This document shows positions 35,270 to 44,254 of a DNA stretch of 64,000 bases, piece after piece. Every line of letters starts with the position of its first letter. Within the stretch, counting starts at the first letter, position 1. The stretch comes from UBA1926 sp036732005 (GTDB lineage Bacteria; Planctomycetota; Phycisphaerae; Phycisphaerales; UBA1924): assembly GCA_036732005.1 (NCBI GenBank), contig DAINDF010000002.1:62001-126000 (forward strand), in the 5' to 3' direction. The translations under genes were made by a program, and so were the position numbers. A model generated the notes under the pieces. It was not told the DNA's origin and searched no databases. It saw only the letters and a program-made list of their open reading frames with translations.

Positions 35270-36868
35270 ATGAGCCAGACCCCTCATGCGACCCGCGCAA
35301 ACCGTCGCGTCTCTCGCTCGATTCTCGCGGTGCTGTCCCTGCTGGCGTCCTCGGCGGTCGGCGGGGCCGCGTTCGCTCAGGACGCGATCGTGCGGGCGAA
35401 TTCGCTCTACGCCGACATCGTTCCGGGGCGTCACGCCGACGCCGTCGTTCTCCCCGCGCTGATCGGGCTGGAGCCCCCGCCGCTGGGGGTCGAGACCCCC
35501 GAGAAGGCGGCGATGGCGTTCGCGGAGGCGAGGGTCTGGCCTGCTGCCGAGGCATGGGCCACCGCCCCGACGCAGCGGGCCGTGATCGAGGCGCTCGCCA
35601 AGGCGACCAAGGCCGAGACCTATGAGGACTCCATGGCGTTCGCCCAGGGGTACGGGGTGGACGGGATCGATGTCTCGCTGATCCGGGGCCGGATGTACAC
35701 GGAGTTGGGCGACCCGCCCCTCCTCTCGGCGGCGCAGCACCTCTACATGGAGAAGTTCGATCACCTGCGATGCCTGGTCCACATCGAGGCAGCCCGGCTC
35801 GCGGCCGAGGGCGACCCGGTCGCGGGAATGAAGGTCCTCATCGGCCTGGCGGAGTTCGGCTACCAGATGGCCGACCGAGAATTCTTCACCGAGGCCCGTT
35901 GGGGCTATCACACGATGGCGGACGCGATCCGCCGGATCCGCGACATCGCCTATGTCGATTTCCGTGGGGGCCGCACCGCCGACCCGGACGGCATCCGCGA
36001 GGTGATCGGGCTGCTCGATCCGCAGAAGGGCCCGATGCGGCTCGACCGGCTGAATTTTCCGCGGGCCAACCGGATCGCCGCCGAGCAGCTGATCGAGGTG
36101 CTGTATGTCCCGCGTGGGGGCGTTGACACCGCCCGGTTCGTGCCGACGATGGTGCGTCTGGCGACGACGGATCGCCCGCTGCGCCGCTTCTCCGCGGCGT
36201 CGGAGTTCCAGGGCCTGATGGGTCGTCAGACGGACTGGTTCGACATCGACGATGTCCTCAAGGATGTCTTCACGAGCTGGGAGAAGGGCTGGCTCCTCGA
36301 CCGATTCGACCCCGTCCTGGCGCTCCCTTTCGCGTGGGAGACCGAGCGGGTCAACGACACCACCGCGGTGGTCCGCGAGGGCGTCGGCGAGGATATGAGT
36401 GAGCTCTTCGAACTCCGCACGCTCGTTCAGCTCGAGCGGGTGGGAACGCGGCAGGCGTTGGGCCTGCTCGGGCGGTTCTATGTGCAGGGCTCGTTCGCCC
36501 CCAGGATCGACGGCATCCGCCCCAGGTGGGTCGATGTGCTCGACGACGATCCGCTCAACGCGACGCGGGCCGGCGGGAGGCTCCCGCCGATGCGGTACTT
36601 CCGCCCGATCACCGACGCGTTCCTCGCCGACGAGCGGGCCGAGCCCAAGCCGCACGCGATGCAGGTCTTCCCGGGCGACGGGACGAATTTCGAGGTGGTG
36701 CTACGCGACGACCAATTCCTTGTGTATTCCACCGGCGCAGACGGCGCGGACAACAAGGGCCTGCGGATGTCGCAGGACTCGGCCTCGCTGATCGGCGACT
36801 ACCTGATCTGGCCCCCGCTGCTCAGCCTGCACCGCGAGCACCTGCGCCAGATCGGTGAATTGGAGTGA
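35270..36868 (+). CDS. Exported protein of unknown function
   Basis: This 532-residue protein has a twin-arginine-containing basic n-region (ANRRVSRS) and a hydrophobic stretch ending AAFAQD, consistent with a cleaved signal peptide. The mature part is mostly alpha-helical and has no recognised catalytic motif. Recurrent features are SLYADIVPGRHADAVVLPAL near the start and RLDRLNFPRANRIAAEQLIEVLYVPRG in the middle. The Shine-Dalgarno is weak and the start rests on the signal peptide. It is upstream of trxB, with an 84-bp gap. Confidence 0.6.
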   Translation: MSQTPHATRANRRVSRSILAVLSLLASSAVGGAAFAQDAIVRANSLYADIVPGRHADAVVLPALIGLEPPPLGVETPEKAAMAFAEARVWPAAEAWATAPTQRAVIEALAKATKAETYEDSMAFAQGYGVDGIDVSLIRGRMYTELGDPPLLSAAQHLYMEKFDHLRCLVHIEAARLAAEGDPVAGMKVLIGLAEFGYQMADREFFTEARWGYHTMADAIRRIRDIAYVDFRGGRTADPDGIREVIGLLDPQKGPMRLDRLNFPRANRIAAEQLIEVLYVPRGGVDTARFVPTMVRLATTDRPLRRFSAASEFQGLMGRQTDWFDIDDVLKDVFTSWEKGWLLDRFDPVLALPFAWETERVNDTTAVVREGVGEDMSELFELRTLVQLERVGTRQALGLLGRFYVQGSFAPRIDGIRPRWVDVLDDDPLNATRAGGRLPPMRYFRPITDAFLADERAEPKPHAMQVFPGDGTNFEVVLRDDQFLVYSTGADGADNKGLRMSQDSASLIGDYLIWPPLLSLHREHLRQIGELE

Positions 36869-36952
36869 GTCGGGCGCAGCGCCGCGAATAGTCAGGCGGC
36901 CCCGCGGGTTCTCGCCGCGGCGGGCCCCGCGAGGGGCCATGGAGATCATCCC

Positions 36953-37942
36953 TTGAGCGAATCCATCGAACAGCTGGTCATCATCGGCTCGGGCCCCGCG
37001 GGCTGGACCGCCGCGATCTACGCCGCGCGGGCCCAGCTCAAGCCCCTGGTCTACATCGGTGTGCCGAAGCAGAACCCCAGCATCGTGCTGCCGGGCGGGC
37101 AGTTGATGCTGACCACCGATGTCGAGAACTACCCCGGGTTCCCCGAGGGCGTCTCCGGGCCCGAGATGATGGCCGCGTTCCAGAAGCAGGCCGAGCGTTT
37201 CGGCACGCGGGTGATCGGCGAGGACATCGCCCGCGTCGAGTTCTCGCCCGACCCCGCCGCGTTGCCGCATGTGCTGCACACCGCGGGTGGCAAGCAGGTT
37301 CGCGCCCGAGCCGTCCTGATCGCCACCGGCGCCACGGCCAACTGGATCGGGCTCGAAAACGAGATGCGGCTGGCCCGCAGCGGCGGGGGGGTTTCCGCGT
37401 GCGCCGTGTGCGACGGCGCCCTGCCCATGTTCCGCGACCAGCCGCTCGCGGTCGTGGGCGGGGGCGACACGGCGATGGAGGAGGCGACCTATCTGACCAA
37501 GTTCGCCAGCCGCGTCTATGTCATCCACCGTCGGGACAAGCTCCGGGCGAGCAAGGTGATGCAGGACCGGTTCCTCTCCCGCCCCAACGCCGAGGTGCTC
37601 TGGAACAAGGTCGTGGTCGATGTGCTCGGCGCGGAGAAGACCGAGGGCGTCCGGCTGCGCGACACCGTGACGGGCGAGGAATCGACGCTCGCCGTGAAGG
37701 GGCTGTTCATCGCGATCGGGCACACGCCGGCGACCGGGTTCCTGCAGGGCTCCGGGCTCGAGTTCGACGACGCGGGGTACATCGCCCTCAAGACCCGCTC
37801 GAGCGGGACCAACCTCCCGGGCGTCTTCGCCGCGGGCGATGTCGCCGATCCGAGGTACCGCCAGGCCGTCACCGCCGCGGGCATGGGGTGCCAGGCCGCG
37901 CTCGACGCCGAGCACTGGCTGGGGCACCACGGGCTGCTCTGA
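36953..37942 (+). CDS. trxB: Thioredoxin reductase
   Basis: This 329-residue flavoprotein reduces thioredoxin with NADPH. It has the FAD-binding GSGPAGWTAAIYAARA motif, the redox-active CAVC disulfide (Cys150, Cys153), the NADPH-binding VVGGGDTAMEEA motif and the C-terminal FAD motif GVFAAGDV. The start is TTG at 36953, with GGAG 9 bases upstream; the nearby ATG at 36939 is out of frame and stops at once. Confidence 0.93.
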   Translation: MSESIEQLVIIGSGPAGWTAAIYAARAQLKPLVYIGVPKQNPSIVLPGGQLMLTTDVENYPGFPEGVSGPEMMAAFQKQAERFGTRVIGEDIARVEFSPDPAALPHVLHTAGGKQVRARAVLIATGATANWIGLENEMRLARSGGGVSACAVCDGALPMFRDQPLAVVGGGDTAMEEATYLTKFASRVYVIHRRDKLRASKVMQDRFLSRPNAEVLWNKVVVDVLGAEKTEGVRLRDTVTGEESTLAVKGLFIAIGHTPATGFLQGSGLEFDDAGYIALKTRSSGTNLPGVFAAGDVADPRYRQAVTAAGMGCQAALDAEHWLGHHGLL

Positions 37943-37983
37943 TCGGGATTCGCGGCGTGCCCGCCGATCGTGCCCGAACAGGC

Positions 37984-38011
37984 AAAGAAAACCCCCGGCT
38001 CGCGCCGGGGG
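37984..38011 (-). terminator. Rho-independent terminator of the TlpA-like gene
   Basis: On the minus strand an 8-bp stem CCCCCGGC/GCCGGGGG with the stable loop GCGA is followed by TTTTCTTT. It lies 56 bp past the stop of the leftward gene. On the plus strand no T-run follows, so it should not stop trxB transcription by itself. Confidence 0.85.
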
Positions 38012-38067
38012 CTCGTGATCGTCATCGCACATCCGGCCTCTGATCCGGACCTCAACCCGGGCCGCGA

Positions 38068-39162
38068 TCAGGGCGTGGCGCCCCCGCGGTACTTCTCGAG
38101 CGTCTCCGCAAGGTCCTTGGCCATCGGGGTGCCCTCGGCGAGCTTCACGGCCTTCTCCTGGAGTTCGACCGCCTTGGCGTGATCGCCCTTGTCGTAGTAC
38201 CCGCGGGCGAGCGTGTCGATGATCGACGCGTCCTTCCAATCGGTCTTCTCGCAGGCCACCGACGCCATCGTGGTCGCCAGATCGCGGTCGCGGACCGGGA
38301 TGTACGGCGCCGTCAGCACGCTCCACGCGATCGCGTTGAGCATGCCCGGGTCGTTGGCGAACGGCGAGCGGAGCAGGGCGTAGCCGAGCCGGTACCCGCG
38401 CTCCGCCGTCTCGGCGTTCGCCAGAAGCCCCATCAGGTGCTGATACCAGTACCCGTTCTCGAGTTCCTCGGCGGCGGCCTTCGCGGCGGCGTCGTAGTCC
38501 CACTCGCCCGCCAGCACCTTGGTCAGCGGCTCGTCGATCTCCATCGGGTGACCCACCCACGCGACCTTCCCCGCCTTATCCACCACGAACGCGCACGGGA
38601 TCCCGTTCTGGCCCGCCGCCTTCATCCAGGCGTCGGCCATCTTGTCGGTTTCCTCAATGGCGACCGTGTAGCTCATCCGGTCACCCTGCTTCTCGACGAA
38701 CGCCGAGACGCGCTCGATCTGCTCGGCCACCGACTCGGTGTATTCCCGCGTCTGCCGGTCCTTCTTGCGGTCCCAGATGTTCACCCCGATCACCGTCAAC
38801 TCGTCGGCGTGCTTGGCCTGAACCTCGCTGACATGCGGGAACGCGGCGACGCACGGGCCGCACCAGGTCGCCCAGAACTCGACGATGTACGCCCGGTCCG
38901 CCTCGAACTGCTCGACCGAGTCACCCTTGACCCACTTCGTGATCGCCAGCTCCGGCGCCTTCATGCCGATGGTGAGGGCCGGCTTGGGCAGGTCGGCCCG
39001 CTCGGCGTCCAGAAGCGCCTGCGCCTCCTCGGCCGCACGAACCGGGGCGACCCGGATCGTCTTGCCGGCCTCGTCGTGCTCGCCGGGGTGGGCTGATGCG
39101 GGGATCGCGAGCGCCCCGGCCATCAGGGCGGTCAGCAGCACATGGGTGGACTTGCGGGTCAC
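38068..39162 (-). CDS. Exported TlpA/ResA-like thioredoxin with C-terminal helical domain
   Basis: This 364-residue protein has a signal peptide (cleavage near PASA-HP), then a thioredoxin fold with the active site WCGPC (Cys101, Cys104) in FWATWCGPCVAAFPH. After the thioredoxin domain (to about residue 215) a helical, TPR-like region ends with DTLARGYYDKGDHAKAVELQEKAVKL. TlpA/ResA proteins act on disulfides outside the cytoplasm, for example in cytochrome c maturation; the partner here is unknown. The start is GTG at 39162, with AAGGAG upstream. Confidence 0.85.
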   Translation of the reverse strand: MTRKSTHVLLTALMAGALAIPASAHPGEHDEAGKTIRVAPVRAAEEAQALLDAERADLPKPALTIGMKAPELAITKWVKGDSVEQFEADRAYIVEFWATWCGPCVAAFPHVSEVQAKHADELTVIGVNIWDRKKDRQTREYTESVAEQIERVSAFVEKQGDRMSYTVAIEETDKMADAWMKAAGQNGIPCAFVVDKAGKVAWVGHPMEIDEPLTKVLAGEWDYDAAAKAAAEELENGYWYQHLMGLLANAETAERGYRLGYALLRSPFANDPGMLNAIAWSVLTAPYIPVRDRDLATTMASVACEKTDWKDASIIDTLARGYYDKGDHAKAVELQEKAVKLAEGTPMAKDLAETLEKYRGGATP

Positions 39163-39240
39163 GGGTGTCTCCTTGCTCGGGGGTGGATCGGCGTGTAGGG
39201 AGGCGGAGCCCTTTCGGCCCCGGTCGTTTCCTGGTTGACC

Positions 39241-39270
39241 AGCCTACCAGATCCGGGCCGCCGGATCGAA
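39241..39270 (-). promoter_or_regulatory. Candidate promoter of the TlpA-like gene
   Basis: On the minus strand TTCGAT (39265-39270) and TAGGCT (39241-39246) are spaced by 18 bp, about 80 bp upstream of the GTG start. The -35 is a poor match. Confidence 0.3.
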
Positions 39271-39345
39271 TTCTCCGCCGCTCCCCCGGGTTGGGGCTAC
39301 CGGGGTGGGGCCGGAGAGGTTGCGGCCGCCGGCGGGCCCGCGCGG

Positions 39346-39822
39346 TCAGAGCTTGGGCAGGTCCGCCTCACCAAGCAGCCGGAAGCCCTTCCGACGCAGG
39401 ATCTGCCCGGCGAGCGTCGTGTCGTCCGTCGCCAGGGCGATGGTGGGGGAGCCGTTCGGCTCGGTCATCAGCGGGTAGGCGAAGTGGATGTTCAACTCCG
39501 CCCCGAGCAGCGAGAGGCACATGCTCGTCAGCGTGTGCCCCTTGGTCAGTTCCACGATCAGGACATTGATCTCGCCGAACGGGAGGTTGTCCGAGTGCAG
39601 CTGCTTGCGGGCCTGCCGCGCGTTGCTGGTGATGATCCGCACCACGGCGTGATCGCTCGCCTCGTGCACGCTGATCGCGCAGATCTGACAGGTTGAGTCG
39701 CTGAACCCCTCCACCAGATCGAGCAGCTTCCCGACCTTGTTGTTCAGGAACACGCTGAACTGCGTCACCGTCGGCGGTGCATACCCCTGCATCGTCTCGA
39801 ACGGTGTCGGTGCGCTCGACAT
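39346..39822 (-). CDS. ACT-domain protein (tandem ACT)
   Basis: This 158-residue protein consists of two ACT-like beta-alpha-beta units. The first spans FSVFLNNKVGKLLDLVEGFSDSTCQICAISVHEASDHAVVRIITS. The second spans INVLIVELTKGHTLTSMCLSLLGAELNIHFAYPL, followed by PTIALATDD. ACT units bind small effectors such as amino acids. No enzyme domain is attached, so it is probably a stand-alone regulator. The ATG at 39822 has AGGAG 6 bases upstream. Confidence 0.78.
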   Translation of the reverse strand: MSSAPTPFETMQGYAPPTVTQFSVFLNNKVGKLLDLVEGFSDSTCQICAISVHEASDHAVVRIITSNARQARKQLHSDNLPFGEINVLIVELTKGHTLTSMCLSLLGAELNIHFAYPLMTEPNGSPTIALATDDTTLAGQILRRKGFRLLGEADLPKL

Positions 39823-39925
39823 GAAGATCTCCTGCGGCCCGGGTGCCCGCCGCGCGGCGGAACGCCCCCCTCATCGTATCCGGCTCCCCATCCGGGTGAG
39901 CCGGGTTCTCCCCCGCCCGGCACCC

Positions 39926-41305
39926 TCAGGGGCCCGTGACCTCCCACCGGAAGAGCCGGTGGGCCCCCTTCGGCACCGGAGGCGTCTGGGCCGGGAGCCC
40001 GGGAATCGCCGGCAGGTCGACCCGAACGCTCTCAGACTCGCCGAGGTTGGACACGAGCACCCACGCCCTGCCGCCCACGATCGCCCCCGACCACTGCACC
40101 CCGGACTGCTTGGCCGTCGCCAGGTTCAGGAACTTCGCCTCCCCGCCCGCCTCGAACAGCGGGTTCAGCCTCGCCCACGACTCGATGGCGAGCGTGCGAT
40201 AGGCCCGGTAGTCAATAGTCGGGTGGTTTGTCTTCTCCTTGTCTGAAGTCCAGACCATGAACGAATGCGCCCCGCGAAGCCGCAGATGCTGGATGATCGC
40301 TTCGAGGTCCTCCCGGGGCGGCGCGGGGGCGTCGTAGTCCTCTTCCTGCGACTCCTGCGACCCGTAGTTGGAAACCCACGGGACAAGCAGGTGCCCATCC
40401 GGCAGCGCCCTCGCCGCCCCGCTGAACCGCTCCAGCGGCGCCCAGAAGATCGCCGATCGCGGGTTCGGGGCGGTTTCCCCTCGCTGCGTCCGCTCGTTTG
40501 TGTGCCCGGAGTGGGTCCGGTGCGGGTAGACCGCGGGCATCGCGACATTCAGGTTGTCCCGATAGAACCCGTCCCGGTCCCACCCATCGTGCCGCGCGAG
40601 ACGGGTCCGGTCACGACGGTCCGGCCAGATCACCGAATCATCACTCGCCCCGGGGTAGTCGTTGTAGTTCCCGATGAACGCGCGGTTGATCCTCGGGTTG
40701 GGGTGCGAACGCACCAGGCGCACAATCTCCTCGATGTTGCGCACCACATCCTCGTGCGTGGCCTCACCGAAGGGTTCAAGATCCATCAGCAGGTAGTCGA
40801 GCTTCGGCAACGCGTCGAGCATCCGGGGCACCTGCTGCGGCGAGGTCGGCCTGCCGTTTGTGTTAAACGGGAACGGGCAGTTCCTCTCCCGGATCAGCAC
40901 CGCGATGGGGGCCCCGGCACGGTCGAGCGCCTCCGCGTAGCACCGCGCGTACCACGCGTACCACCCGTTCGGGTCGTCATACCCAGGGCTCCCGTGAGCC
41001 GCGCCGGGAACAGGGACCGGCAGGTACATCACCGGCGTGCGGTAGTCCACCCGCTCGACCACATCGCAGGGGTCCCCTTCCTTCGGCTTTGGTGTCGCGC
41101 GCATGGTCACAGGGTTGGTGTACCACCAATCGCCGAAGATCGGAGGAGGGATCCAGTCCGATGCCCGCGTCCCGGGCCGGTCGCCGCCGGGCAGCGGCCC
41201 GCTCGGACCCGGGGGCGACTCCGGCATCCACACGGCCAACTCGGCGCACGCGCCGAGCGACAAGGCGATCATCGTCGCGGCGAGCAGTTTCGCATGAGGG
41301 CTCAT
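39926..41305 (-). CDS. Secreted lipoprotein of unknown family (paralogue A)
   Basis: This 459-residue protein has a signal peptide with a lipobox-like LGAC (Cys20). It is a clear paralogue of the next gene upstream (41394-43010). Shared motifs in order are FGDWWY, GDPCD, NCPFPF, LDYLLMDLE, RSHPNPRIN, GNYNDY, DRRDRTRL, AIFWAPLERFSGAARALPDGH, LVPWVSNYG and SGVQWSGAIVGGRAWVLVSNL. The strand ending MDLE and the alternating pattern suggest a TIM-barrel hydrolase followed by a beta-sandwich. This is inference from pattern only. This copy has no dockerin-like tail and may stay membrane-anchored. Confidence 0.65.
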   Translation of the reverse strand: MSPHAKLLAATMIALSLGACAELAVWMPESPPGPSGPLPGGDRPGTRASDWIPPPIFGDWWYTNPVTMRATPKPKEGDPCDVVERVDYRTPVMYLPVPVPGAAHGSPGYDDPNGWYAWYARCYAEALDRAGAPIAVLIRERNCPFPFNTNGRPTSPQQVPRMLDALPKLDYLLMDLEPFGEATHEDVVRNIEEIVRLVRSHPNPRINRAFIGNYNDYPGASDDSVIWPDRRDRTRLARHDGWDRDGFYRDNLNVAMPAVYPHRTHSGHTNERTQRGETAPNPRSAIFWAPLERFSGAARALPDGHLLVPWVSNYGSQESQEEDYDAPAPPREDLEAIIQHLRLRGAHSFMVWTSDKEKTNHPTIDYRAYRTLAIESWARLNPLFEAGGEAKFLNLATAKQSGVQWSGAIVGGRAWVLVSNLGESESVRVDLPAIPGLPAQTPPVPKGAHRLFRWEVTGP

Positions 41306-41393
41306 GCCCCAGTGTACACGGCCACCGCCGCGACGCCCGGTCCGCGCGGCCCGCCCCGTCTCTCGGAGCGGGCCGCGTGCGCCCGATCGCCGC

Positions 41394-43010
41394 CTACAGC
41401 CCGGCCGAGGAACGCGACGGGGTGGCTTTCTTCAGGCGGTTTGAGCGCGAGGTCGAGGGCTTGTTCGAGCCTGAGCCGCTGCTCCCGCCGCGTGTGTCGT
41501 ACGCCTGCCCGTACTCACCCGCGTCGAACGCCGCCGACACCGGGACGATGTCGGTCAGGTCGATCACCCCGTCGCCGTTGAGATCACGGGAATCCGTGCC
41601 CAGCCCGCCGACGCTCCGGTTCACCCCGCCCATCGCCCAAGGTTCGAGGTTGCTCAGGGAGATGATGAACGCGTAGTAGTCCTCCCGGGTGATGAACCCG
41701 TTGTTGTCAAAGTCCCGGACCGCCGGGTTCACCTGGAACGAGAACAGCCTGTGCTCGCCGGGCTGAATCAGCGGCGACTGGGCCGGGAGACCGGCGATCG
41801 GGGGGAGCGTCGCCGACTGCGGGAGTTCGTGGTGCAAGTTCGACACGAGAATCCAGACCCGGTCCCCGGAGCGGACGCCCGACCACTCAAGACCGGTCGT
41901 CTTGGTGGTGTCGAGGTTCAGGAACTCCACCTTGTCCACCGAGTTGAAATGCGGGTCGAGCGACCGCCACGCTTCGATCATGAGCGACCGGTATTCGTCC
42001 GCGTCGATGCTCGGGTGGTGCGTCGTGTCCCCGCCCGGGGTCCAGATGACATACGAGAGCGCCCCCCGCATCCGGTAGTGCTTCGCGAGCGCGTCCAGAT
42101 CCTCAACTGACGGAGGCGGCGCGTGGTAGAACTCCTCGTACCCGTTCACCGGTGAATACGGCGTCACCCACGGAATCAGCACATGCCCGGCAGGGAGCGA
42201 CCTCGCCGCGCCGGACACCCGTTCCAGCGGAGCCCAGAAGATGGCGGACTCGTCGTTGGGGGTGTTGTAGTCGCGCTGGAGCCGCGGCTCGGAATGCCGC
42301 GAGTGCGCCTCCGAGGGGTACGCGGGCGGCATCGAGGCGTTGAAATTGTCGTCGTAGAACTGAGCCCGGTCCCAGAACTGGTCCGGCCCGATCTTGAACT
42401 GGTTCCGGTCTCGCTTGTTCCGGAAGATCATCGATTCGTCGCGTCGGCCCGCCCAGTCCCCGTAGTTGCCCAGGTACGCGTTCGCGACCGCCGGGTTCGG
42501 ATGCGAGCGGACCATGCGGACGATCTCCTCCGCGTTCAGCCTCGCCATGGTCCACCCGTCGTCGCTCCAGTTCTCGAGATCCATCATCACATAGTCAAGG
42601 CGAGGCAGCCGGTCGAGTGCCTCGGCCAGCGCGTCGGGGTCGACCTCGTGCGTGCCGGTGGCGTAGGGAAACGGGCAGTTCCGGTTCCGGATCACGATCG
42701 AGATCGGCGCGTTCTGCGCGACGAACTGGTCCGCCAGGCACATGGCGTACCACGACATCCACGCCCCCTCCTCGTAGGTCGGCCCGCCGTGCCCCGCCCC
42801 GGGCTGGTTCATTGGGACATACATGGTCTCCTCGGAGTACTGGAACCAGGGCATCGCGTCGCACGGGTCGCCACTCCGCGGGGTCGCGAAGTCGCGCCAC
42901 CCTTCCGGCATCACATACCACCAGTCTCCGAACACGGGGATCGGCTCCGCCGCGCCGGCGACGGAAGCAATCGAGAGCGCAAGAACACCAAGAAGCGGGC
43001 GTCCGTCCAT
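41394..43010 (-). CDS. Secreted protein of unknown family with dockerin-like calcium loops (paralogue B)
   Basis: This 538-residue protein has a signal peptide (about 20 residues, ending GAA-EP). Residues 27-430 align with paralogue A through FGDWWY, DPCD, NCPFPY, LDYVMMDLE, RSHPNPAVA, GNYGDW, AIFWAPLERVSGAARSLPAGH and WILVSNL. A C-terminal segment has two calcium-binding loops about 45 residues apart, DFDNNGFITREDY (about 432) and DLNGDGVIDLTD (about 475), as in dockerin-like domains. A Ser/Lys/Arg-rich tail ends the protein. Tandem duplication with 88 bp between the genes suggests one operon. The conserved MDLE may be catalytic; no substrate can be named. Confidence 0.68.
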   Translation of the reverse strand: MDGRPLLGVLALSIASVAGAAEPIPVFGDWWYVMPEGWRDFATPRSGDPCDAMPWFQYSEETMYVPMNQPGAGHGGPTYEEGAWMSWYAMCLADQFVAQNAPISIVIRNRNCPFPYATGTHEVDPDALAEALDRLPRLDYVMMDLENWSDDGWTMARLNAEEIVRMVRSHPNPAVANAYLGNYGDWAGRRDESMIFRNKRDRNQFKIGPDQFWDRAQFYDDNFNASMPPAYPSEAHSRHSEPRLQRDYNTPNDESAIFWAPLERVSGAARSLPAGHVLIPWVTPYSPVNGYEEFYHAPPPSVEDLDALAKHYRMRGALSYVIWTPGGDTTHHPSIDADEYRSLMIEAWRSLDPHFNSVDKVEFLNLDTTKTTGLEWSGVRSGDRVWILVSNLHHELPQSATLPPIAGLPAQSPLIQPGEHRLFSFQVNPAVRDFDNNGFITREDYYAFIISLSNLEPWAMGGVNRSVGGLGTDSRDLNGDGVIDLTDIVPVSAAFDAGEYGQAYDTRGGSSGSGSNKPSTSRSNRLKKATPSRSSAGL

Positions 43011-43133
43011 GTAGTGAGTCCTCCCTCCGGTCGCGGCGCGCGGTGGCGTCGCTCCGAGCCCCCGTCATCGGTCATTTCCCGAGGAACGATCGCGGTTCGC
43101 GGCAGGATTTCACCGAGGTCCGTGCGCATGCAA

Positions 43134-43161
43134 CAGGGGCGCCGCTTCCGCAGCGCCCCTG
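43134..43161 (-). terminator. Hairpin downstream of the isc operon
   Basis: A perfect 9-bp stem CAGGGGCGC/GCGCCCCTG with a 10-nt loop lies about 97 bp past the iscA stop on the minus strand. No T-run follows, so termination is likely but not certain. Confidence 0.4.
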
Positions 43162-43257
43162 ATCAAAATACCGTCGAACTCGCTTGACGCGCCGGGCGTC
43201 TTCAACCGCCGCGACGCCGCCCGCCCGCCGAACGCCGCGTCAGAACCGCACGCCCGC

Positions 43258-43620
43258 TCAGACCGCGAAACTCGACCCGCAGCCGCACGAGGTCGTCGCG
43301 TTCGGGTTGCTGAACACGAAACCGCGGCCCATGATCTCGTCCTTGAAATCGACGGTCGTGCCGCTCAGGTAAAGCAGGCTCTTGGGGTCGCAGATCACCC
43401 GGATGCCGTGCTGCTCGAAGACCTCGTCGGTCTCCTTCTTCTTCTCCGTCAAGTCCAGCACATAGCTGAACCCCGAGCAGCCGCCGCCCTTGACCCCCAC
43501 ACGGAGGCACACGGTCTCGGCGTCGAGTTCCTGCTGCTGGATGATGTTCCGGACCTCGCGGGCCGCGGTCTCGGTCAGGATCACCACGGGCTGCTGGGTC
43601 GTGCTCGTCTCTGCGGTCAT
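43258..43620 (-). CDS. iscA: A-type iron-sulfur carrier protein
   Basis: This 120-residue protein receives Fe-S clusters assembled on IscU and passes them to target proteins. The three conserved cysteines are Cys48 (GGGCSGF) and Cys112/Cys114 (SCGCG), the A-type carrier pattern. IscA and ErpA/SufA types cannot be separated securely by eye; the name follows the iscS-iscU neighbours. It is the last gene of the leftward operon. Confidence 0.9.
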   Translation of the reverse strand: MTAETSTTQQPVVILTETAAREVRNIIQQQELDAETVCLRVGVKGGGCSGFSYVLDLTEKKKETDEVFEQHGIRVICDPKSLLYLSGTTVDFKDEIMGRGFVFSNPNATTSCGCGSSFAV

Positions 43621-43675
43621 GGGCGTGCTCCTTGCTGGCCCCGAACGATACGCACCGATCCCGACACGGATCGGT

Positions 43676-44107
43676 TCAGTGGGCCGAAGCCGCCCCGGTC
43701 TCGGCGGCCAGCCCGTTCTTCTTCCGGTAGTCCTCGATGGCGGCCTTGATCGCGTCTTCGGCCAGCACCGAGCAGTGGATCTTGACCGGCGGGAGGCTTA
43801 ACTCCTCGACGATCTCGGTATTCCGGATCGCCTCGCCCTCGTCGAGGCTCCGCCCCTTGAGCCACTCGGTCGCCAGAGAGCTCGACGCGATCGCCGACCC
43901 GCACCCGAAGCACTTGAACTTGGCGTCCTCGATCTTCCCCGTCGCCTCGTCGACCTTGATCTGGAGTTGCATGACATCGCCGCACTCGGGAGCCCCGACG
44001 AGCCCCACGCCGATATCCTTGCGCTCCTTGATCTCCTTCTGCGTGCCGAAGGTGCCCACATTCCGCGGGTTCTCGTAGTGGTCGATCACTCGGTCGCTGT
44101 ACGCCAT
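43676..44107 (-). CDS. iscU: Iron-sulfur cluster scaffold protein
   Basis: This 143-residue scaffold assembles [2Fe-2S] clusters from IscS-derived sulfur. Ligand residues are present: Cys42 with Asp44 (PECGD), Cys66 (KCFGCG) and Cys112 after His111 (IHCSVLAEDAI). The LPPVKIHC motif matches the HscA-binding LPPVK of canonical IscU, although no hscA or hscB is in the window. The ATG at 44107 gives the conserved N-terminus MAYSDRVIDHYENPRNVG; longer in-frame starts add unlike residues. Confidence 0.95.
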   Translation of the reverse strand: MAYSDRVIDHYENPRNVGTFGTQKEIKERKDIGVGLVGAPECGDVMQLQIKVDEATGKIEDAKFKCFGCGSAIASSSLATEWLKGRSLDEGEAIRNTEIVEELSLPPVKIHCSVLAEDAIKAAIEDYRKKNGLAAETGAASAH

Positions 44108-44195
44108 GCTGAACCCATTCCCTTTCTCGCGTCCCCGGCAGGCGGGCCCCCCCGGGGGATCGCCCGCCCATCGGAACCGATGATCCGATTCGTCT

Positions 44196-44252
44196 CTCGT
44201 CGGCAAAGGCCAACGACTCAGCTCGTTCCTCGTCGGCGGAGGCCGACGACTC
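44196..44252. repeat. Tandem 24-bp hairpin repeat between iscS and iscU
   Basis: Two copies (44196-44219 and 44229-44252) agree at 21 of 24 positions and are separated by 9 bp. Each can fold as a short stem: GTCGGC-GGAG-GCCGAC in the second copy, weakened in the first by G-to-A changes. They occupy the gap between the iscU start and the iscS stop and could tune expression along the operon. Confidence 0.6.
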
Positions 44253-44254
44253 CA

